A DNA stretch of 64,000 bases from NCBI GenBank assembly GCA_022769285.1, contig JALEKD010000005.1, positions 1 through 64,000 of the forward strand. The letters are read 5' to 3'. The notes below the pieces were generated by a model. It saw nothing but the letters and a program-made list of their open reading frames with translations, was not told the DNA's origin and did no database searches. This DNA is from Prevotella sp. GTDB taxonomy: Bacteria > Bacteroidota > Bacteroidia > Bacteroidales > Bacteroidaceae. This document shows positions 24,597 to 32,754 of the stretch, in pieces. How positions within the stretch are numbered: position 1 is the stretch's first letter; the number at the start of each line of letters is the position of its first letter. The translations under genes were made by a program, and so were the position numbers.

Positions 24597-26663
24597 CTAC
24601 TTGATGCAGTTCTGCGAAACAAACTTCTTGAACTCGGCTTGATAGCCATTAAACACGTTGATGTCTACTTCGCCCTTGATACCAGCCACGTGGCCATCGG
24701 GGCAGAGCTGCCAGTAAGCCAGGCGCACGTCGGGCTTGTACTCGCCGTAGCGGGCTATCCACACAGGATAGTGGCGCTTGATGTCGGGAGCGTAGGGCAG
24801 ATAGCGGTTAACAAACATCTGGCTGATGTACAGCACTGGAGCGGTGCCCGTGTGGCGCTCCACGATGCGTAGCCATGTGCCCACGCGCTGCCACAGTTCC
24901 GCCGGTCCGCCCATGCGCCGTATCTGCTGAGGCGAAGGCTCTACATCGAGCACCGGGGGCAGGTCGCCCTTGGTGAGGCGGGCGTAGCGGATGAAGTGGC
25001 GGGCCTGGGCCTGTGCTGGTGAGGTAGTAGAGAAGAAGTGGTAGCTACCCGTGCGCAGCCCGTGCTGGCGAGCCTGTCGGTAGTCGGCCGCATAGTAGCG
25101 GTTGCGCAGGCTGCTGCCCTCGGTGGCCTTGATGTAGATAAAGGAGATGGGGTAGTTGACCCGCCCGCTGATACGTTTGCGGCTGCTGTTGCCCAGATGG
25201 CTTATGCGCAGCTGGCTCCAGTCTATGCCGTACTTCTTGCGGCCTATCTCGTGCTGGAACCGCGATATGTCTATGCCGTAGATGCGGTCAGAGGTGTACA
25301 CCAGTCGCTCGCCGCGGTATACCCCGCGATGCCATTCGCCTACACGCAGTGAGGCGTTGAGCCCCGTCTGGCAGCCGAAGCCCTCCTTGCGGTCGGTGCG
25401 CCACTGGCCACTGTAGCTCAGACCACCGGGCTCGCGCAGAGTGCCGTGGCCGTTGGCCTGGGCACGGCTGTCCATATAGCCCGTGTACACCCGGCCCAAG
25501 GTGTCGCGCCGACTGCCGTAGTACAGCGTGTCGGCGCTGTACTTGCCATGGAGCACCATGCTGTCAGGATAGTAAGCCGTGCCCCAGCCCTGGCGCCGGC
25601 CCTTACGCCAGTAGCCGGCATAGGTGATGGTGCCCTTGCCACGGCTTATCCAGTAGCCCGTATAGCGGGCAGGCATGGTGCCGGCCCGGGCTATGAGCAG
25701 CCGGTGGGTAATGGGCAGGGTGGCGGCGGTGGCCATGCGCTGTGCGTAGCGCGCATAGTAGGTGGTGTAGGGGCCCATCAGCATGGCCTCGTCTATGCGG
25801 GTTATCCAGGGAAGCATACTGAGTGGTGCGGCGTCGGCCGGGGTAGTGCCCTCGGTGGTCTGCAGCAGCGTGTAGCCCCGCTTGGCATGCTGAGCCACGG
25901 TCTGGCAGCCCATGCGGTGTAGCTGGTGGCCGTCGGTGTAGATGACGGTGTAGCTGATGTGCTCGCTCACACTGATTTGGGCCTGTGGGCGTAGGGCCTG
26001 GCGTAGGGTGGCGAGCCGCTCGGCCAGTGTGCGTAGCTGGTCAGCCTGGTGGGCGGCGGCCTGGCGCAGGGTGGCAAGTTGCTCCTTGCGGCCCACGGTG
26101 TAGCTGGCTATGTCGTGGTAGCCCTCATCCTGTACACCGTGTACCTTGAGGTAGTAGTCCAGGTTGCCTATCTCGCGCTCCTGCTCGCGTATCTGCCGCT
26201 TCAGGGTATAACCGCCGTTGGCCTGGCCATCGCCCTGCCCATAGTAAGCCATCAGGGCTACGGTCAGGTCTATCTGTCGCTGTATCAGCAGGCTCAGCCC
26301 CGTGCTGTCGGTGCCATATACGGGTGTGGCGATGGGCGTGACCAGCCGGCCGAGGCACGAGGGGACGATGGCGTAGCGGTTGGCCCACACCGCGGGGGTG
26401 TACAGGGTATCGGTGGTCATGGGCTGCCAGCCCGTGCCCATGTGGTAGATGGTGTCGGCCCTCCGGGTGGCTAAGTTGGTTATCAGGGGCACCCGCCGGC
26501 CATTGACCGTCAGCGTGGTGGTACGTACCTGTTCTACCATAGCCACACTGCGGGCCCGGTAGGTATCGGCAGTCATGTGCCACCACCACGCGCCAAGGGC
26601 CGTGAGTGCTGCCACTATTATGATGATAAGGGTGCTTATGATAGTCTTTCTCTTCTGTGCCAT
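24597..26663 (-). CDS. Membrane-anchored MORN-repeat GH25 lysozyme
   Basis: A 688-residue protein in four parts: an N-terminal membrane anchor (residues 8-28, ISTLIIIIVAALTALGAWWW), a periplasmic region with a coiled coil (about 150-230, heptad-like Leu/Gln/Arg), a run of MORN-type repeats (about 330-440: YTGYWISRGKGTITYAGYWRKG, then GHGTLREPGGLSYSGQW), and a C-terminal GH25 muramidase domain from about 460. The GH25 part shows YGIDISRFQ, FIYIKATEGSS, SYHFFS and the catalytic DVEP. It would cleave the glycan strands of peptidoglycan from the inner membrane side. MORN repeats usually bind lipid or protein and are rare on lysozymes. It faces the transpeptidase-only PBP gene. Confidence 0.83.
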   Translation of the reverse strand: MAQKRKTIISTLIIIIVAALTALGAWWWHMTADTYRARSVAMVEQVRTTTLTVNGRRVPLITNLATRRADTIYHMGTGWQPMTTDTLYTPAVWANRYAIVPSCLGRLVTPIATPVYGTDSTGLSLLIQRQIDLTVALMAYYGQGDGQANGGYTLKRQIREQEREIGNLDYYLKVHGVQDEGYHDIASYTVGRKEQLATLRQAAAHQADQLRTLAERLATLRQALRPQAQISVSEHISYTVIYTDGHQLHRMGCQTVAQHAKRGYTLLQTTEGTTPADAAPLSMLPWITRIDEAMLMGPYTTYYARYAQRMATAATLPITHRLLIARAGTMPARYTGYWISRGKGTITYAGYWRKGRRQGWGTAYYPDSMVLHGKYSADTLYYGSRRDTLGRVYTGYMDSRAQANGHGTLREPGGLSYSGQWRTDRKEGFGCQTGLNASLRVGEWHRGVYRGERLVYTSDRIYGIDISRFQHEIGRKKYGIDWSQLRISHLGNSSRKRISGRVNYPISFIYIKATEGSSLRNRYYAADYRQARQHGLRTGSYHFFSTTSPAQAQARHFIRYARLTKGDLPPVLDVEPSPQQIRRMGGPAELWQRVGTWLRIVERHTGTAPVLYISQMFVNRYLPYAPDIKRHYPVWIARYGEYKPDVRLAYWQLCPDGHVAGIKGEVDINVFNGYQAEFKKFVSQNCIK

Positions 26664-26751
26664 GGTCAGTATGTGCTAAACGGCGGCGAATATATAAATA
26701 AAATGTGAGAACGGTTTATAAAAAGAAGAAAAAGCGTGGCCTTGGGGGTAG

Positions 26752-26796
26752 AAAACGTCGTAGGTGTTAGGGGCACCATGCCCGCTAACGCCTACG
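26752..26796 (-). terminator. Terminator of aroC
   Basis: A long stem, CGTAGG-GTTAG-GGGC against GCCC-CTAAC-CCTACG with small bulges, lies just after the aroC stop and is followed on the minus strand by GTTTTC. Confidence 0.7.
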
Positions 26797-26800
26797 CAGC

Positions 26801-27877
26801 TTATAGATGTACCGTCTTGTTGAGCAGATACTGATCCAGTATCACCATGGCCGCCATAGACTCTACGATGGGCACGGCGCGTGGCAGTACGCACGGGTCA
26901 TGCCGTCCGCGCACTTGCAGTTGGGTGTCGTGGCCCGTTATGTCGACTGTCGGCTGAGGCCGCAGCAGTGTTGCCACGGGCTTGAAGGCTACGCGGAAGT
27001 AGATATCCTCGCCATTAGAGATGCCGCCCTGGATGCCGCCGCTATGGTTGGTAAGGGTGGCGATGTGGCCACTGCGGGCCGTAAAGATGTCGTTGACCTC
27101 GCTGCCACGGTGGCAGGCTCCGCTGAAGCCATCGCCATACTCAAATCCCTTGACGGCGTTGATACTGAGCATGGCGTTGCCTAACTGGGCGTGGAGTTTG
27201 CCAAACTCGGGCTCGCCCAGACCGACAGGACAGCCCTGGATAACACAGGTGATGACACCACCCACAGTATCGCCGTCGTTCTTTACCTGGAGTATCAGTT
27301 CCTCCATCTCGTGGGCCTTAAGAGGGTCGGGGCACCTCACGGGGTTGTCGTCTATGTGGCGGAAGTCGTAGGCATGGTAGTCGGGGCTCAGGCTGATGGT
27401 GCCGACCTGCGAGGTGTAAGCCGTAATGCTGATGCCAAACTGGCGTAGGGCCAACATGGCCAGCGTGCCGCCTACGCAGCGGCTGATGGTGATGCGGGCC
27501 GATGAGCGGCCACCGCCCCGGTGGTCGCGTATGCCATACTTATTATAATAGGTGTAGTCGGCATGCGAGGGACGGAACACCTGGCGCAGGTTGTCGTAGT
27601 CGTGCGAGTGCTGGTTGGTATTGCGTACCACGAAACCGATAGGGGCACCCGTGGACTGGCCCTCAAAGACACCGCTCAGCAGTTCTACGCGGTCGGCCTC
27701 GTGACGCTGGGTGGTGAGGCGGCTCTGCCCAGGCCGGCGACGGTCCAGCTGGTGCTGCACGAAGTCCATGTCGATGGCCACGCCAGCAGGATAACCGTCG
27801 ATAACACCGCCCACAGCCTCACCATGGCTCTCGCCAAAGGTGGTGAGGCGCAGTATATTGCCGAAAGTGTTGCTCAT
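26801..27877 (-). CDS. aroC: Chorismate synthase
   Basis: A 358-residue cytoplasmic enzyme that makes chorismate from EPSP with reduced FMN, the last shikimate step. The start is set at 27877 ([19 protein letters not shown]); the 33 residues ahead in the track ORF are the reversed SlyD tail. Family signatures GESHG, RRPGQS, RHDPC and the C-terminal RAVPIVESM are present. It lies 25 bases after the SlyD-like gene and probably shares its promoter. Confidence 0.96.
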   Translation of the reverse strand: MSNTFGNILRLTTFGESHGEAVGGVIDGYPAGVAIDMDFVQHQLDRRRPGQSRLTTQRHEADRVELLSGVFEGQSTGAPIGFVVRNTNQHSHDYDNLRQVFRPSHADYTYYNKYGIRDHRGGGRSSARITISRCVGGTLAMLALRQFGISITAYTSQVGTISLSPDYHAYDFRHIDDNPVRCPDPLKAHEMEELILQVKNDGDTVGGVITCVIQGCPVGLGEPEFGKLHAQLGNAMLSINAVKGFEYGDGFSGACHRGSEVNDIFTARSGHIATLTNHSGGIQGGISNGEDIYFRVAFKPVATLLRPQPTVDITGHDTQLQVRGRHDPCVLPRAVPIVESMAAMVILDQYLLNKTVHL

Positions 27878-27902
27878 GTATAGTCTGTAATGGTGAGTAA
27901 GA

Positions 27903-28484
27903 TTATTTGCTGCATCCGTCGCCACAGTGGCCGCATCCACCGTCACCGCAGTTGTCACAGCCGCCACCACAGCCACCGCATCCGCCCTCGCCGCTCAGCA
28001 TGCGGGCCATCTGCTCAATCTCGCTGTTGGTGGCCAGGCGCGATTCGCGTATCTGGCCCTTGAAGTTAAGCGTCTTGCCAGCCAGGGGGTGGTTCAGATC
28101 GACCTTAACCTTACTGTCGCCGATGCTCAGAACCCGGCCCAGGAAGCGGTTGCCGTCCTCATTCTGTAGAGGAATGATGGCGTCGGGGTAGATGTGCTGG
28201 CTGTCGAAGCGTCCGTCTACGCAGAACATCTCTTTGTCCAGGTCTATGACGCGCGCATCGACATACTCGCCGTAAGCACGGTCGGGGGTGAGGGTGAAGT
28301 CAAACTCATCGCCTGTGGCCAGCGGGGCTATCTGGGCCTCGAAGTCCTCGAGCGTGGTTCCAAATCCGCTCAGGAATACAAAGGGCTTGTCGGCGCTGGT
28401 CTCCTCGACCAGTTTAGGGGTGGTGTTGGTTATATCAAAGAGCTTGTAAGCCACGCTGATATACTTGTTGTCTTGCTTGTCCAT
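27903..28484 (-). CDS. slyD: FKBP-type isomerase, SlyD-like
   Basis: A 193-residue peptidyl-prolyl cis-trans isomerase and probable metal-binding chaperone. The start is placed at 28484 ([17 protein letters not shown]), where similarity to the family begins; the extra 51 residues in the track lie in the leader. The FKBP half and insert-in-flap region are clear ([42 protein letters not shown]). The last 30 residues are Gly-Cys-His-rich ([14 protein letters not shown]...), like the nickel/zinc-binding tail of SlyD. It probably forms a short operon with aroC. Confidence 0.92.
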   Translation of the reverse strand: MDKQDNKYISVAYKLFDITNTTPKLVEETSADKPFVFLSGFGTTLEDFEAQIAPLATGDEFDFTLTPDRAYGEYVDARVIDLDKEMFCVDGRFDSQHIYPDAIIPLQNEDGNRFLGRVLSIGDSKVKVDLNHPLAGKTLNFKGQIRESRLATNSEIEQMARMLSGEGGCGGCGGGCDNCGDGGCGHCGDGCSK

Positions 28485-28553
28485 CTTGTTGCTGTCTGTG
28501 ATAGTTGTTAATAAAAAAACAGGCGTGGCCATCGGCAGGCCCGCCACACCCTG

Positions 28554-28561
28554 CAAAGTTA
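28554..28561 (-). promoter_or_regulatory. -7 promoter box of slyD-aroC
   Basis: TAACTTTG on the minus strand, about 70 bases before the slyD start. No TTTG at the -33 spacing; a G+C-rich hairpin lies in the leader. Confidence 0.4.
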
Positions 28562-28649
28562 CTAATTTTCTGGCGCTTTTTTTGGCTTTTGTTGCGATAT
28601 TTTTAGCCATTCGCTTGGGGCTGTCGTTAATTTTCACTTATTTTGCAGT

Positions 28650-30806
28650 ATGAAGCGGCTTACTATCCTTATCCTCGGCCTGCTAGGCGGACTGAGCCTG
28701 TGGGCCCAGCGCCCCGACTACGCCAAGATGTCGCCTCTGGTGCGCAGTATCGTGCTGAGCCAGCAAGGCCAGGGCCAGCGCGTGGCCTCTGAGGGAGGTG
28801 CGCGCGATGCGTGGCTGTGTGCCTTTGTCGAGATAGAGGGAGCAGTCGACTCGCTGCTGAGGTCCCAGGGCATCACCTCGCTGGCCCACTTCGGCCCCAT
28901 ACACATAGCCCGTATACCCATAGGAGCCATAGGGCGGCTGTCGGCCCTGCCAGCGGTACGGCGCATAGAGGCCCAGCAGTCAGCAAGGGTTATGCTGGAC
29001 ACCATGGCCACCGTGCTGCGCGCCGACCGGGTCTACAGGGGCGAGGCGCTGCCCCAGGCTTATACCGGCAGGGGCGTGGTGGTAGGCGTGCAGGACATAG
29101 GGTTTGACTATACCCATCCCACATTTGTGGACACCATCGCCCAGCGCTGCCGCATACAGGCTGTGTGGGACCAGTTGGCTCCCGATGATGGGACGATGCC
29201 TTTAGGCACTGCCTACGAGGGCGAGGCCGTGTTAGCGCATGCCCACTCGGCCGACGGACAGGACCAGACCCATGGCACCCACACCACCGGCATCGCTGCC
29301 GGCAACGGCTACCGCTCGCCTTACCGTGGTGTAGCCTACGAGAGCGACATCTGTCTGGTGGCCAACGCTACATCGGACAACGCCAGCCTGATACCGCCAG
29401 ACAAAGTGTATCGCTATACCTATGCCACGGATGCCTTGGGCTTCAAGTACCTTTTTGACCGGGCCAGTCGTGATGGGCGCCCCTGTGTGGTGTCTTTCAG
29501 CGAGGGCTCGGGCCAGGATTTCAGGGGCGACGACCGCCTCTACTATCAGGTACTGGACTCGTTAGTGGGCCCGGGACGCATCTTGGTGGCCTCGGCTGGC
29601 AACGGTGGACTGGTAAAGAGCTACTTCAGCAAGCCTCGCGGGGTGGCCTCGGCCGGAACGTTTATCCGCCCGTCGGGGCAGCGTGCGGCCTTTACCGTCA
29701 AGGGGGCTCAGCGCTATGCCGTAAGACTGGTAAACTACGAGGCAGGCCCCGACACGCTGCTGCTCAGTTCGGCCCGGGTGGCCGCCGACTCGGTGTACAC
29801 CTGCCGGTGGGCTGGGGCGCGGGTTACGGCTACGGCCTATGCCTCGGCGTATGCTGCTACCGATACGGTGGTCGACGTGGTCATAGACAGCATAGCTTCG
29901 CGGACACTGTCGGCCGAGGTAGTGGGCGACGGGGCCGAGGTGTCGTTCTACCGGGTGGTGGGCGACCTGGTAACCCATGCGGCCAACGACCGGCTGACGG
30001 CTGGCGAGTGTACGCACAACATCGGTTCGCCCGCCAGTGCGCCGGCGGTTATCTGCGTGGGTTCTACGGCTTATCGGCAGGATATCTATACCTACCTGGG
30101 AGCCCACAGGGTGTACGACATGGGCCACAATGGCGAGCGAACCTATACCTCGTCGGTGGGGCCTACCTACGATGGGCGCATCAAGCCCGACGTAATGGCG
30201 CCCGGAACCAACATTGTGTCGGCTTACAGCAGTTACTATCTCGAAAATCACCCTAAGGCGTGGGACATCGTCAACTCTGATAAGGAACACTTTGACTACC
30301 ACGGACGTACCTATGCGTGGAATTACAACTCGGGCACCTCGATGTCTACACCCGCCGTGGCCGGGGCTATCGCCCTGTGGCTTCAGGCGTGTCCCACGCT
30401 CACTCCCGACGGGGTGCGCAGTCTGCTGGCCAAGACCTGTAGGCGCTACGACCCGTTGCTCGACTATCCCAACAACTACTATGGCTGGGGCGAGATAGAT
30501 GTCTACGCCGGCCTGCTCCATCTGTTAGGCTTAAACTCGGTCGAAGGGCTCTCGCAGCACCAGTCCCGTGGTGTGCAGATACGTCCGGTTAACGGGGGTG
30601 TGGCCCTGCGTTTTGACCAGGCTCCCCGGCGTGGCTTTACGGTGTCGGTCTATAGCGTGGGTGGTGGGGTAGTGTACCGCGGCACCTGTCCAGGTGGCCG
30701 CAGCGAGTACAGGGTGGCGCTGCCAGCCATGGCTCATGGTGTATATGCCGTCCAGGTAACCACGGGTACCCACGAAAGCACAGGCTCACAGTTGGTAAGG
30801 TACTAA
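28650..30806 (+). CDS. Secreted subtilisin-like protease with sorting-type C-terminus
   Basis: A 718-residue S8 serine protease. The signal peptide ends near LSLWAQ (residue 20). Catalytic motifs are complete: Asp in VVVGVQDIGFDYTHP, His in HGTHTTGIAAGNG, and Ser in NSGTSMSTPAVAGAIALW. The large spacing between His and Ser leaves room for an inserted beta domain (about residues 330-450). The final 75 residues (FTVSVYSVGGGVVYRG ... HGVYAVQVTTG ... QLVRY) look like a type A C-terminal domain used by the type IX secretion system. The protein is therefore probably exported to the surface or medium. It starts 12 bases after the divergent SlyD region. Confidence 0.87.
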   Translation: MKRLTILILGLLGGLSLWAQRPDYAKMSPLVRSIVLSQQGQGQRVASEGGARDAWLCAFVEIEGAVDSLLRSQGITSLAHFGPIHIARIPIGAIGRLSALPAVRRIEAQQSARVMLDTMATVLRADRVYRGEALPQAYTGRGVVVGVQDIGFDYTHPTFVDTIAQRCRIQAVWDQLAPDDGTMPLGTAYEGEAVLAHAHSADGQDQTHGTHTTGIAAGNGYRSPYRGVAYESDICLVANATSDNASLIPPDKVYRYTYATDALGFKYLFDRASRDGRPCVVSFSEGSGQDFRGDDRLYYQVLDSLVGPGRILVASAGNGGLVKSYFSKPRGVASAGTFIRPSGQRAAFTVKGAQRYAVRLVNYEAGPDTLLLSSARVAADSVYTCRWAGARVTATAYASAYAATDTVVDVVIDSIASRTLSAEVVGDGAEVSFYRVVGDLVTHAANDRLTAGECTHNIGSPASAPAVICVGSTAYRQDIYTYLGAHRVYDMGHNGERTYTSSVGPTYDGRIKPDVMAPGTNIVSAYSSYYLENHPKAWDIVNSDKEHFDYHGRTYAWNYNSGTSMSTPAVAGAIALWLQACPTLTPDGVRSLLAKTCRRYDPLLDYPNNYYGWGEIDVYAGLLHLLGLNSVEGLSQHQSRGVQIRPVNGGVALRFDQAPRRGFTVSVYSVGGGVVYRGTCPGGRSEYRVALPAMAHGVYAVQVTTGTHESTGSQLVRY

Positions 30807-30861
30807 ATTCATCAAAAATAGGTATTGCGCCATCGGCTCTAATGGTGTACCTTTGCACCCA

Positions 30862-30960
30862 GATGAAAGTTTGTTGATTATTCACTGAGTGATCATGATG
30901 TTTTGTATAATAATGGAATTGGAGAGACAGACAGGCGGTCGGTTCTCTCCTTTTCTTTTT
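30862..30960 (+). ncRNA. Candidate small RNA of about 95 nt
   Basis: Upstream is an ATTG-N20-TACCTTTG promoter (box at 30848-30855). Downstream is GGAGAGA...TCTCTCC (30921-30950) with an inner GAC/GTC pair and then TTTTCTTTTT. Nothing translatable lies between. It matches no RNA family I recognise. The hairpin could instead terminate the protease transcript. Confidence 0.4.
30921..30960 (+). terminator. Rho-independent terminator
   Basis: A seven-base stem GGAGAGA/TCTCTCC with an inner GAC/GTC pair, followed by a ten-base T-rich tract. Confidence 0.7.
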
Positions 30961-31040
30961 CTATGGGGATGGAGCCCGCAGTTCCCGGAGTTATCCGCAG
31001 TGTCACTGGAGTCAGCTCGACTACGAAAATGGTGAAAATG

Positions 31041-31072
31041 TTTGGCCTATTCGTAGTAATTGTTTACTTTTG
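31041..31072 (+). promoter_or_regulatory. Full promoter of the M48-MaoC genes
   Basis: TTTG (31041-31044), exactly 20 bases, then TACTTTTG (31065-31072). The M48 start follows 23 bases later. Confidence 0.75.
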
Positions 31073-31095
31073 TGCCAATTTAAGCTAAAAATACA

Positions 31096-32028
31096 ATGAA
31101 GAATGTTAAATTATTGCTGCTTGTCTGGGTGGTAGCCTTGCTGGCGGCTTGTGGAACTACACGCACGGTACCTATAACGGGGCGTAAACAGAACCTGATG
31201 GTTTCTAACGAGGAGATAATGACCCTGAGCAATAAGGAATACACTCAGTATATGGCCTCGGCGAAGAAATCTACCAATGCTGCTAATACTGCTATGGTTC
31301 AGCGAGTGGGCAAGCGGTTGGCCACAGCCGTAGAGAACTATCTCAAAACCCACGGCCTGAGCAGCGAGGTAAAGGAGTACGGCTGGGAGTTCAACTTGGT
31401 GCAGGACAAGAGCGCCAATGCGTTCTGTCTGCCTGGCGGCAAGATAGTAGTGTACGAGGGTCTGCTTCCCTATACGCAGAACGAGGCTGCCCTGGCCGTC
31501 GTGTTGGGGCACGAGATAGCTCATGCGGTGGCCAAGCACAGCGCCGAGCAGTTGTCTAAGCAGATTAAGCAGCAGTATGGTACCAAGATACTGAGTGGAG
31601 TACTCAATGCTGCTACGGGGTCTAACGTGGGTAGCTATGCAGCCGTTCTGGCGCAGCAGGGGCTCAAGCTCCGCAATCTGAAATATAGTCGTGACCACGA
31701 GTCTGAGGCCGACCACATGGGGCTGATATTCGCTGCCATGGCTGGTTATGACCCCCAGGTGGCTATACCTTTCTGGCAGCGTATGTCTAACGGCAATAGT
31801 AACCAGAGTGATTTTCTCTCGGACCACCCTTCGGATGCCAAGCGTATTGCTGCTCTGCAACAGGAAATGCCCGAGGCGTTGAGATACTATCAGGCTGCAG
31901 CCAAGGCTACTCAGACTACCACGACCAGTAGGACTACGGCAGTCAAGAAGACCACGACTACCAAGAAGACTACCACCAAGAGCAGCCGTTCGACAACTGC
32001 CAAGAAGAGTAGCGCCCGCAAGAAGTAA
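31096..32028 (+). CDS. M48-family metallopeptidase lipoprotein
   Basis: A 310-residue lipoprotein with lipobox LLAAC (Cys19). The zinc site HEIAH is at residues 139-143 and the third ligand lies in HESEADHMG, so the enzyme looks active. It resembles BepA/LoiP-type proteases that act on outer-membrane proteins. The last 45 residues are a simple-sequence tail of Thr, Lys, Ser and Arg (KKTTTTKKTTTKSSRSTT), strongly basic and not part of the catalytic domain. A MaoC-like gene follows 28 bases later in the same direction. Confidence 0.88.
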   Translation: MKNVKLLLLVWVVALLAACGTTRTVPITGRKQNLMVSNEEIMTLSNKEYTQYMASAKKSTNAANTAMVQRVGKRLATAVENYLKTHGLSSEVKEYGWEFNLVQDKSANAFCLPGGKIVVYEGLLPYTQNEAALAVVLGHEIAHAVAKHSAEQLSKQIKQQYGTKILSGVLNAATGSNVGSYAAVLAQQGLKLRNLKYSRDHESEADHMGLIFAAMAGYDPQVAIPFWQRMSNGNSNQSDFLSDHPSDAKRIAALQQEMPEALRYYQAAAKATQTTTTSRTTAVKKTTTTKKTTTKSSRSTTAKKSSARKK

Positions 32029-32056
32029 CAGCTAATTACACATTATTATATATATT

Positions 32057-32515
32057 ATGTTAGAGATTAATTCGTATGAAGAGTTTGCCGCTCACCTGGG
32101 TCAGGAGTTGGGCACGTCGGACTGGCTGGAGGTAGACCAGGACCGGGTAAACATGTTTGCTGACGCCACGCTGGATCACCAGTGGATACATGTGGACATA
32201 GAGAGAGCCAAGGCCGAGAGCCCATACAAGGGTACCATCGTTCATGGTTATCTGACCCTCTCGCTGTTGCCATACTTCTGGGAGCAGATCATCAAGGTCA
32301 ACAACCTGAAGATGCTGGTTAACTATGGCATGGACAAGATGAAGTTTGGACAGGCCGTACCCGTGGGCAGCAGGCTCCGCATGGTGACCAAGCTACACGA
32401 GATAACCAACCTACGTGGAATATGCAAGGCCAGCATACAGTTCAAGATAGAAATAGAAGGCCAGCGTAAGCCGGCACTTGAGGGAATAGCCACTTTCCTT
32501 TATTATTTCAATTAA
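32057..32515 (+). CDS. MaoC-like hotdog-fold dehydratase
   Basis: A 152-residue hotdog-fold protein of the MaoC/NodN type. The catalytic region FADATLDHQWIHVD (Asp and His) and VHGYLTLSLLPYF are typical of (R)-specific enoyl-CoA hydratases. The natural substrate is unknown; acyl-CoA or acyl-ACP is likely. The start codon is preceded by a pure A+T leader (CATTATTATATATATT), a motif that recurs before other genes here. A terminator follows at 32569-32609. Confidence 0.85.
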   Translation: MLEINSYEEFAAHLGQELGTSDWLEVDQDRVNMFADATLDHQWIHVDIERAKAESPYKGTIVHGYLTLSLLPYFWEQIIKVNNLKMLVNYGMDKMKFGQAVPVGSRLRMVTKLHEITNLRGICKASIQFKIEIEGQRKPALEGIATFLYYFN

Positions 32516-32568
32516 CAGGTTACTGACAGCATACTCTGGCCCTGTGCCAGAAAGCGCGTTAACAATAA

Positions 32569-32609
32569 CAACAAAGTCCTGACTTCTCTAAGCCAGGGCT
32601 TTGTTGTTT
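32569..32609 (+). terminator. Rho-independent terminator after the MaoC-like gene
   Basis: A long stem ACAACAAAG-CCTG-CTT / AAG-CAGG-CTTTGTTGT followed by T residues. A smaller hairpin TCTGGC-N5-GCCAGA sits just before it at 32535-32551. Confidence 0.85.
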
Positions 32610-32742
32610 ATAATAGCCTCTGTGCCTATAGAGTATTCGTTTATAATTGTATATATGTAAGTTAAATGTATTATTATAGTTAATATTGTTAAATCGGTGG
32701 TAAATAATTAACTTTTTGATGTTAATAAATTAAGTAATTTGC

Positions 32743-32750
32743 TACATTTG
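32743..32750 (+). promoter_or_regulatory. -7 promoter box touching the start of rprX
   Basis: TACATTTG ends only four bases before the ATG at 32755, so the transcript would begin at or inside the start codon. The nearest TTTG upstream (32715-32718) is 24 bases away, beyond the usual 19-21. Confidence 0.45.
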
Positions 32751-32754
32751 CAAT

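Larger units (their letters stand above)
30807..31095 (+). other. Intergenic region with two promoters and a terminator
   Basis: The region holds a candidate small-RNA unit (promoter 30824-30855, terminator 30921-30960) and the promoter of the M48 gene (31041-31072). No protein gene is supported; the ORF 30903-31088 is a shadow of these signals. Confidence 0.55.

Noticed and set aside
30820-30855. A third copy of the 64-bp element before the small-RNA promoter
   Set aside because: AAAATAGG followed by GCGCC and CGGC is reminiscent, but the hairpin and most of the core are missing; likely chance.
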